A stretch of 40,917 bases of DNA from Hyphomicrobiales bacterium. GTDB taxonomy: Bacteria > Pseudomonadota > Alphaproteobacteria > Rhizobiales > Beijerinckiaceae. The notes under the pieces are model-generated. The model had not been told where the DNA came from, made no database searches, and saw only the letters and a list, made by a program, of their open reading frames with translations. This document shows positions 28,946-36,556 of the stretch, piece after piece. Position 1 is the first letter of the stretch. Each line of letters opens with the position of its first letter. Position numbers and translations under genes: made by a program. The stretch lies in assembly GCA_900466745.1 (NCBI GenBank), contig UBNE01000035.1, positions 1 through 40,917 of the forward strand, written 5' to 3'.

Positions 28946-29506
28946 ATGCGCTCGCGCCGGGGCAAGACGCTGAGCGAGGCCGATATCGCGCTCTGGCGGC
29001 AGGTGGCGCGCTCGGTCAGGCCGCTGCCCGGCCGCGCGCCGCCCGAGCCGGAGCCGGAGCCGCCCGCGGCGCCAGTCCCGACCGAAACCTCGGTTCTCCT
29101 CGTCGCCGGCATGGCCTTGGCCAAGGCCGCACCGCCAGCCGCACCGCCTCTGGCGCCGCTCGAGCGCCGCCTGCGCACGCAGCTCCGCCGCGGCCGGCAG
29201 GAGGTCGAGGCCTCGATCGACCTGCACGGCATGCGGCAGGACGAGGCGCATCTGGCGCTGCGCGGCTTTCTGCGCCGCGAGCAGGCGCGCGGCACCCGCA
29301 TCTGCCTCGTCGTCACCGGCAAGGGCGGTCCGGCGCCGGCGCTGTTCGGCGCCGAGCGCGGCATCCTGCGCCGGATGGTGCCGCTCTGGCTGGGCCTGCC
29401 GGAACTGCGCCCGCTGATCCTGGGCTTCGAGGAGGCGGAGCAGCGTCATGGCGGCTCGGGCGCGCTCTATGTGCGCCTGCGCCGGCTCAGGGAGCAGGGC
29501 GCATGA
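28946..29506 (+). CDS. Smr-domain protein
   Basis: A 186-residue protein with a Pro/Ala-rich N-terminal half and a C-terminal Smr (MutS2-related) domain. The domain motif D-L-H-G is at 92-95 and T-G-K-G at 124-127, both required for nuclease-type Smr folds in studied relatives. Stand-alone Smr proteins bind or cut nucleic acid, and some act on stalled ribosomes; the role here is unknown. One base separates it from mltA, and its stop overlaps the next start (ATGA). Confidence 0.9.
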   Translation: MRSRRGKTLSEADIALWRQVARSVRPLPGRAPPEPEPEPPAAPVPTETSVLLVAGMALAKAAPPAAPPLAPLERRLRTQLRRGRQEVEASIDLHGMRQDEAHLALRGFLRREQARGTRICLVVTGKGGPAPALFGAERGILRRMVPLWLGLPELRPLILGFEEAEQRHGGSGALYVRLRRLREQGA

Positions 29507-29880
29507 CCCCTTTCGGCCGGCGGGTGCGCGAGCTTCGCGAAAAGCGCGGGATCACGCTCGCCCGGATGGCCGCGGGTCTCGGCGTCACGCCGGCCTATCT
29601 CTCGGCGCTGGAGCACGGCAAGCGCGGCCGGCCGACCTTCAGCCTGATCCAGGGCGTGATCCACCAGCTCGGCGTGATCTGGGACGAGGCCGACGAGCTG
29701 GTGCGCCTCGCCGACCTCTCCCATCCGCGCGTGACCGTCGACACGGCCGGTCTGGAGGCGGAAGCGACGCTCTTCGCCAACCGCCTGGCCCGCGAGATCG
29801 CCGCGCTCGACCTTGCGGATCTGCGCCGCCTCGGCGCCGTCCTCGACGAGGCCGCGGCGCGCCGCGACCGGCCGGCTTGA
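29503..29880 (+). CDS. XRE-family helix-turn-helix regulator
   Basis: A 125-residue protein beginning with a Cro/CI-type helix-turn-helix, L-R-E-K-R-G-I-T-L-A-R-M-A-A-G-L-G-V (about 10-28), with recognition helix T-P-A-Y-L-S-A-L-E-H-G-K-R. The C-terminal half is helical and charged, with no recognised sensor domain. It is translationally coupled to smr by a four-base overlap, so it is expressed with an envelope and DNA/RNA-processing operon. Targets are unknown. Confidence 0.88.
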   Translation: MTPFGRRVRELREKRGITLARMAAGLGVTPAYLSALEHGKRGRPTFSLIQGVIHQLGVIWDEADELVRLADLSHPRVTVDTAGLEAEATLFANRLAREIAALDLADLRRLGAVLDEAAARRDRPA

Positions 29881-29956
29881 CCCGGAACCGGTCGGATGCG
29901 ACACGGCGGCCACCTCTCCTTCCGGCCATCGAGCGCCGCCCCACCCCGGATCCGCC

Positions 29957-30955
29957 ATGACCAGCACCCGCACGGACGTCCTCGCCCTCGGCAACGCCAT
30001 CGTCGATGTCCTCGCCTCCGCCGAGGAGGATTTCCTCATCGCGCAGAAGCTCACCAAGGGCGCGATGATGCTGATCGACGAGGCGCGGGCGGAATCGCTC
30101 TTCGCTGCGATGGGGCCGGCGCGCATCGTTTCCGGCGGCTCGGCCGCCAACACCATCGCCGGCCTCGCCTCCTTCGGCGGCAAGGGCGCCTTCATCGGCA
30201 AGGTCCGGGCCGACGAGCTCGGCAAGCTCTACCGGCACGACCTGACCTCGCTCGGCGTCGCTTTCGGCACCGCAGACGCGACGGAAGGTCCGGCGACGGC
30301 GCGCTCCTTCATCATCGTCACGCCGGATGGCGAGCGCACGATGAACACCTATCTCGGCGCCTGCCAGGGCCTCTCTCTCGCCGATGTCGACGAGAAGGCC
30401 GTCGAGAGCGCCGATATCGTCTATCTCGAAGGCTATCTCTGGGACCCGCCGGCGGCGAAGGAAGCCTTCCGCAAGGCGTCCGAGATCGCCCACAGGGCCG
30501 GCGGCCGCGTCGCCATCACCCTGTCGGATTCCTTCTGCGTCGATCGCTACCGCGACGAGTTCATCGGCCTGATCCGCAACCGCACCGTCGACCTCGTCTT
30601 CGCCAACGAGCATGAATTGAAGAGCCTCTACCAGACCGCCGATTTCGACACGGCCCTGTCCTGGCTGCGCTCGGAGAACATCCTCGCCGTGGTCACGCGC
30701 TCGGAGAAGGGAGCGCTGGCGGTGACGCCCGACGGCATCGTCGAGGAGCCGGTCTTCCCGGTGGAGCGCGTGGTCGACGCCACCGGCGCCGGCGACCTCT
30801 TCGCGGCGGGATTCCTCTACGGCCTGACCTCGGGCCGCGAGACCCGCGATTCGCTGCGCCTCGGCGCGCTGGCGGCGGCCGAGATCATCTCGCATGTCGG
30901 CGCGCGCCCGGATGTCAGCCTGAAGACGCTGGCAGGCAACGAAGGGCTGCTGTGA
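29957..30955 (+). CDS. PfkB-family carbohydrate/nucleoside kinase, adenosine-kinase-like
   Basis: A 332-residue ribokinase-fold enzyme. The start at 29957 follows a weak leader and gives M-T-S-T-R-T-D-V-L-A-L-G-N-A-I-V-D. It has S-G-G-S-A-A-N-T (PfkB signature 1 region), a glycine-rich G-K-V-R-A-D-E-L-G, and the C-terminal anion-hole motif D-A-T-G-A-G-D ending at catalytic D280. The N-A-I-V-D and S-A-A-N-T pattern matches bacterial proteins called adenosine kinase, which make AMP from adenosine, but sugar kinases of the family are close. Downstream lies a repeat element. Confidence 0.88.
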   Translation: MTSTRTDVLALGNAIVDVLASAEEDFLIAQKLTKGAMMLIDEARAESLFAAMGPARIVSGGSAANTIAGLASFGGKGAFIGKVRADELGKLYRHDLTSLGVAFGTADATEGPATARSFIIVTPDGERTMNTYLGACQGLSLADVDEKAVESADIVYLEGYLWDPPAAKEAFRKASEIAHRAGGRVAITLSDSFCVDRYRDEFIGLIRNRTVDLVFANEHELKSLYQTADFDTALSWLRSENILAVVTRSEKGALAVTPDGIVEEPVFPVERVVDATGAGDLFAAGFLYGLTSGRETRDSLRLGALAAAEIISHVGARPDVSLKTLAGNEGLL

Positions 30956-30981
30956 GCGCCACGGCTGAGGGCACACCACGA

Positions 30982-31122
30982 TTGTCATTCCGGGGCGGCC
31001 CTCTGGGCCGAGCCCGGAACCCACGACCGGGTACGTCCGAATTACAATTTCCGCTGCATCGCTGAACGCTCGGCCTCACTCCATCGTGGAGGCCTTCGCT
31101 GCGCGATGCGCCGGAATGACAA
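30982..31122. repeat. 141-base element with 12-base terminal inverted repeats
   Basis: The ends TTGTCATTCCGG (30982-30993) and CCGGAATGACAA (31111-31122) are exact inverted repeats. Just inside the left end, GGGCGGCCCTCTGGGCC and CCCGGAACCCA-type words occur. This matches, from memory, the CATTCCGGGG family of palindromic intergenic repeats in Hyphomicrobiales. No ORF is supported inside. It lies between the kinase gene and the PPOX gene, which are convergent, so it may end transcription from one or both. Confidence 0.7.
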
Positions 31123-31135
31123 AACGGGCTTCCCC

Positions 31136-31771
31136 TCAGTACAGCGTCGCCTTGACCCGCTCCGGCAGCGCCTCGTCATAGGCCTTGCCGTCGAAGGTTT
31201 CGACCGCCGCGTTGCGCGCGGTGATGTCGCGCAGGATCGTGCCGGGCGACGGCAGGGACCGCTTGTCGACATGCCGCTCCGGATTCCAGAGCTCGGCCCG
31301 CACCACGGCGCGCGAGCACTGGAAGTAGACCGACTCGACATGGACGATCATCACGCTCGCCGGCAGCTTCCCGGCCATCGCGAACTGCGAACACAACCCT
31401 GAATCGCAGGAAATCTCCGCGCGTCCGTTCACGCGCAGCGTCTCGCCGCAACCGGGGATCAGGAAGAGCATTCCGATTCGATCGTCGAACAGGATATTCT
31501 TCAACGAATCCAGCCGGTTATTCCCTTTTCGGTCCGGAATGAGGAGCGTTTTCGCGTCCCGGACCGTGACGAAGCCCGGCAAATCCCCGCGCGGCGAACA
31601 ATCCAGCCCCTCCGGACCGACCGTCGCGAGCACGAAAAACGGCGAGGCGGCGATCAGCGCTGCATAATTCTCGTCGACATGATCGATCTCCTTGAAGACC
31701 GAAGCCGGTGCGGCCGGGCTGGGATAGGCGCGGGCGAGATCGTCGAGCGAGGCGATGCGGTGGTCTGACAT
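31136..31771 (-). CDS. PPOX-class FMN-binding flavoprotein (pyridoxamine 5'-phosphate oxidase-like)
   Basis: A 211-residue split-barrel flavoprotein. The stretch F-F-V-L-A-T-V-G-P-E-G-L-D-C-S-P-R-G-D is the first beta-hairpin of the fold. K-G-N-N-R-L-D-S-L-K-N-I is the flavin-phosphate-binding region, and L-F-L-I-P-G-C-G-E-T-L-R-V-N-G-R-A is the core strand. It resembles the MSMEG_1061-type group rather than PdxH, and the substrate is unknown. The start at 31771 (M-S-D-H-R) has GGAGACC ahead of it; an ATG four codons upstream at 31783 lacks one. It lies between the 141-base repeat and a decayed gene. Confidence 0.87.
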   Translation of the reverse strand: MSDHRIASLDDLARAYPSPAAPASVFKEIDHVDENYAALIAASPFFVLATVGPEGLDCSPRGDLPGFVTVRDAKTLLIPDRKGNNRLDSLKNILFDDRIGMLFLIPGCGETLRVNGRAEISCDSGLCSQFAMAGKLPASVMIVHVESVYFQCSRAVVRAELWNPERHVDKRSLPSPGTILRDITARNAAVETFDGKAYDEALPERVKATLY

Positions 31772-31851
31772 GCCGGTCTCCATGGAGCGGCATATGTCTA
31801 GACTATTGCCGAAGCTGCGTCACCTGGCGCCGCGCGCCGCGGTCCCTCCGG

Positions 31852-32141
31852 TCATCCCCGCCCGGCAATGGCCTCGGCCAGCCCGCCCGGATTCTCCCAG
31901 GCCATGGAATGGCCGGCCTTCGGCACGATGCGGAGATCGACCCCGATCCCGGAAAGGCTCTCCGCCTCGGCATAGGGAAGGGAGTTCTCGTCGATGATCA
32001 TCGTCCGGGGCAAGGTCGGGCAGCATCCGCCGTCCGCGCAATGCGGGCGCCGCCGCCACGGCCGGCTAGTCGCATGAGGAGGCGCAGCCGAGTCCGTGGA
32101 CGAAGAGCAGGCGGTCCTTCGCCGGCAAGATCGTGATAGCG
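31852..32141 (-). pseudogene. Remnant of an alpha/beta-hydrolase gene
   Basis: On the minus strand I can read pieces of one alpha/beta hydrolase in different frames. First R-Y-H-D-L-A-G-E-G-P, then after a frameshift L-L-F-V-H-G-L-G-C-A-S-S-C-D. A TAG stop follows, where relatives have Tyr, and then A-A-A-P-A-L-R-G-R-R-M-L. After another frame change comes M-I-I-D-E-N-S-L-P-Y-A-E-A-E, a G-I-G-V-D-L-R-I-V segment and P-K-A-G-H-S-M-A-W-E-N-P to a TGA at 31852-31854. About 150 central residues, including the nucleophile region, are missing. The H-G-L-G oxyanion turn and the terminal catalytic-His region A-G-H-S-M survive. The gene is therefore broken by at least one nonsense change, two frameshifts and an internal deletion. 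Confidence 0.78.
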
Positions 32142-32159
32142 CAGACGGCTTTCGGTTCC

Positions 32160-32235
32160 GGGCTCATGGCTTCGCCATGCCCCGGAATGACGGTGGCGGT
32201 TCCGTACGGAATCGGAATGACGGTTGCCGGGCCGC
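32160..32235. repeat. Cluster of CGGAATGACGGT repeats beside the hydrolase remnant
   Basis: CGGAATGACGGT occurs at about 32184-32195 and 32214-32225 in direct orientation. A perfect palindrome TTCCGTACGGAA (32201-32212) lies between them, preceded by CTCATGGCTTCGCCATG. The wording matches the right-hand arm of the 141-base element, suggesting a decayed member of the same repeat family. It lies in the 591 bases between the PPOX and pnp genes, which otherwise hold only the pseudogene, a terminator and a parS-like site. Confidence 0.55.
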
Positions 32236-32316
32236 GTACGGTATTCAGTCCGGTGCTCCAGGCCCTTGCACCGCTCCGGGCTGTCAGCATCGTTGCGGCG
32301 GGCGCGGAATGCGAAA

Positions 32317-32342
32317 CGCCCCGCATCCGGGGATGCGGGGCG
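32317..32342 (-). terminator. Terminator hairpin of pnp
   Basis: Arms CGCCCCGCATCC (32317-32328) and GGATGCGGGGCG (32331-32342) are fully complementary. On the minus strand the stem is followed by TTTCGC. It lies 33 bases after the pnp stop codon. Confidence 0.78.
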
Positions 32343-32347
32343 CGCTT

Positions 32348-32363
32348 CGTTTCACGTGAATCC
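32348..32363. other. Degenerate parS-like site downstream of pnp
   Basis: CGTTTCACGTGAATCC keeps the GTTTCACGTGAA core of parS but differs at positions 1, 14 and 16. It lies between the pnp stop and its terminator. It is noncoding and about 10.8 kb from the oriC parS-like site. Binding by ParB is possible but weaker than at the other two sites. Confidence 0.45.
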
Positions 32364-32374
32364 GCTTGGAGCGA

Positions 32375-34549
<2,175 letters not shown>

Positions 34550-34889
34550 GTGTTTCGTCTTTCGGTCGGGTTCGACCCGTCCGGTGCCTTCAGGCCCATG
34601 GGCAAGACGGCGGAGCGCTCGGGCTGTGAGAGGTTGGCGCCCGAGCGCTCGGCGATCCTGCCATGGACGTCTTTCGGCGCCCGGCGGGTCACGCGGGAGG
34701 GCCGCCCCATGCGGCCGCCGCGGCAGTTAGGCGCGCCGCCCCTACAACATCGGATGTATCCGATGTTGTAACGACATGGTAGATCATCGTTATCGCGTCC
34801 GGAAGGACGCGCGATGATCCAGCGGCATCGCCCGAAAAGGTGCCGCCCGGAGCGGAAGGCACCGGGCGGAAACGGCTTTCGGCCTTCGA
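34550..34889. other. Structured rpsO-pnp intergenic region
   Basis: Three inverted repeats lie in this 340-base gap. A perfect 12-base arm palindrome spans 34743-34770. A 7+7-base stem with a four-base bulge lies around 34784-34817 (ATCATCG and CGCGTCC against GGACGCGCGATGAT). A GC stem (34843-34850 with 34862-34869) lies just after rpsO. On the minus strand the last is followed by a short CCTTTT and may be the rpsO terminator. In E. coli the equivalent region holds an RNase III-cut hairpin used for PNPase autoregulation, so a similar role is plausible but not shown. The stretch from 34550 to about 34740 holds no feature I recognise beyond the pnp leader. Confidence 0.6.
34743..34770. repeat. 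Perfect 28-base palindrome upstream of pnp
   Basis: Arms TACAACATCGGA (34743-34754) and TCCGATGTTGTA (34759-34770) match at all 12 positions around TGTA. No T-run follows on either strand, so it does not look like a terminator. It could be the operator of a dimeric regulator or an RNA hairpin in the rpsO-pnp transcript. Confidence 0.7.
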
Positions 34890-35159
34890 TCAGCGGCGGA
34901 TGCCGAGCCTCTCGATCAGCGTCTTGTAGCGGGCCTCTTCCTTGCCCTTGAGGTAGTCGAGCAGCGAGCGGCGCTGCGAGACCAGCTTGAGCAGGCCGCG
35001 GCGGGAGTGGTTGTCCTTCGCATGCGACTTGAAGTGGCCGGTGAGGTTGTTGATGCGCTCCGTCAGGATCGCGATCTGGACCTCCGGCGAGCCGGTATCG
35101 TTCGGCTTGGTGGCGTATTCCTTGAGCAGCGCGGTCTTGCGCTCGGCCGTGATCGACAT
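34890..35159 (-). CDS. rpsO: 30S ribosomal protein S15
   Basis: An 89-residue primary 16S-binding protein of the small-subunit platform. The family pattern is complete: [48 protein letters not shown] and [20 protein letters not shown] precedes the ATG. It heads the rpsO-pnp pair and is divergent from ku across 278 bases, a spacer in which I identified no firm promoter. Confidence 0.98.
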   Translation of the reverse strand: MSITAERKTALLKEYATKPNDTGSPEVQIAILTERINNLTGHFKSHAKDNHSRRGLLKLVSQRRSLLDYLKGKEEARYKTLIERLGIRR

Positions 35160-35387
35160 CGGGGAATCCTCTGTTGGGGTTGATCTGGCGGGCCTGGCCG
35201 GGATGTCGTCCAGCGAGGTCCGGAGTCCGCGAGCCGCCTCATCGCGGAGGGGTCGCGCAGCCGGCTTTTTCGGTCCGGATGCGCGGCATATACACGAAAT
35301 CGGCGGAAACGCCAGCGCTTCGCGGAACAGGACTGCCGGATGCCGGTTTGACTCGCTATCCTCATCCGAGAAAGCGAGGGGTCGTCC

Positions 35388-35438
35388 ATGCCCGTTTGCA
35401 TCCGAACCGCGACGCGCCCTGCGCGGGAGCGCCTGTGA
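35388..35438 (+). CDS. Possible 16-codon upstream ORF coupled to ku
   Basis: ATG at 35388 opens [16 protein letters not shown] and ends in a TGA at 35436-35438. The TGA shares its last base with the A of the ku ATG (TGATG). A strong GCGAGGGG lies ahead of this ATG, better than the GGGAG before ku. It may be a translated leader that couples to ku, or chance. The peptide has no recognisable features. Confidence 0.3.
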   Translation: MPVCIRTATRPARERL

Positions 35439-36310
35439 TGGCGCCGCGCCCGGCCTGGAAAGGCTATCTCAAGCTCTCGCTGGTCTCCTGCGCCGTCGAG
35501 CTCACCGGCGCGACCAGCCAGAGCGAGCGCGTCTCCTTCCGCATCATCAACCGCAAGACCGGCAACACGGTGCGGCGGCAATATGTCGACAGCGTCACCG
35601 GCAAGCCTGTTTCTGACGACGACGAGGTCAAGGGCTACGAGATCGGCGACGACGAATATCTGCTGGTCGAGGAGGACGAGATCGAGGCCGTCCAGATCGA
35701 ATCCTCGCATACGCTGTCGATCGAGAGCTTCGTCGACCGGGCCGACATCCCGCAGATCTATTTTGACACGCCCTATTACGTCACGCCCGCGGACGAGGTC
35801 TCGGAGGAGGCCTTCGCCGTGATCCGGGAGGCGATGGCGAAGCAGCGGAAGGCCGGGATCGCCCGCATCGTGCTCTATCGCCGCGAGCGGCCGGTGATGA
35901 TCGAACCCTTCGACAGCGGCCTGCTCTTGACGACGCTGCGCTACGACAAGACCGTCAGGAAGCCGGAAGAGGTCTTCGACGGGCTCGGCAAGCAGAAGAG
36001 CGACCCCGAACTGGTCGCGCTCGCGACCCATATCATCGAGAAGAAGGAAGCGGCCTTCGACCCGTCCGGCTTCGACGACCGGTATGAGGACGCGCTGCTC
36101 GAATTGATCCGCGCCAAGCAGAAGGGCCGCAAGCCGCCCGTGGTGCAGGCGGCCGAGCGCCCCGCCAACGTCGTCAACCTGTTCGATGCCTTGAAGAGGA
36201 GCCTCGCCGGCGAAGGTGGCGGCAAGGCTGCGGCGCCCTCCGGTTCCAAGGCGGCTAAGCCTGCCAAATCGGCAAAGCGCTCGACCGGCAAGACCCGCAA
36301 GAGTGCCTGA
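35438..36310 (+). CDS. ku: Non-homologous end-joining protein Ku
   Basis: A 290-residue bacterial Ku that forms a homodimeric ring on broken DNA ends and recruits LigD. The N-terminus reads [17 protein letters not shown], with [12 protein letters not shown] and [11 protein letters not shown], then [11 protein letters not shown]. The core ends near residue 250, with an extended Lys/Ala tail ([10 protein letters not shown]) typical of DNA- or LigD-contacting Ku C-termini. A GTG one codon upstream is also in frame. ligD follows on the same strand after 246 bases. Confidence 0.94.
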   Translation: MAPRPAWKGYLKLSLVSCAVELTGATSQSERVSFRIINRKTGNTVRRQYVDSVTGKPVSDDDEVKGYEIGDDEYLLVEEDEIEAVQIESSHTLSIESFVDRADIPQIYFDTPYYVTPADEVSEEAFAVIREAMAKQRKAGIARIVLYRRERPVMIEPFDSGLLLTTLRYDKTVRKPEEVFDGLGKQKSDPELVALATHIIEKKEAAFDPSGFDDRYEDALLELIRAKQKGRKPPVVQAAERPANVVNLFDALKRSLAGEGGGKAAAPSGSKAAKPAKSAKRSTGKTRKSA

Positions 36311-36339
36311 GCACGACCAGGGGAAGGACATGGAAAACC

Positions 36340-36490
36340 GGGTCGTGCCGCGGTCATCCCGGGCGATCCCCCGGTCCCGTCTTCGATCGGACCAAGGACG
36401 GGCTCCGGGAGAGTCGGGATCCGTCACTGAGCGTTTCCGGAGAAGGTTCAGGCCTGGATTCCGGATCCGGGCCGTGATCGGTCCGGGGTG
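36340..36490. repeat. Degenerate palindromic repeat between ku and ligD
   Basis: The stretch starts with CGGTCATCCCGGGCGATCC and carries GGATTCCGGATCCGGGCC near its right end, an inverted pair with mismatches. This resembles the GTCATCCCGG...GGATCCGGG dispersed repeats of the group. It occupies most of the 246-base gap, so ku and ligD may not share a single uninterrupted leaderless transcript. Confidence 0.5.
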
Positions 36491-36556
36491 AGGCGCGCTT
36501 TTTTTGAGGTGCAGGGCGACGCCGGTGAAGTTCCGGCCGGCTCAAGGGGAGGACCG

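Noticed and set aside
30982..31122. A transposon or IS element in the 141-base repeat.
   Set aside because: It has inverted ends but no transposase and no clear target-site duplication, so I call it only a repeat.
35160..35437. A promoter for ku or rpsO from TTGACT at 35348 or TATATG near 35290.
   Set aside because: Neither has a matching partner element at proper spacing.
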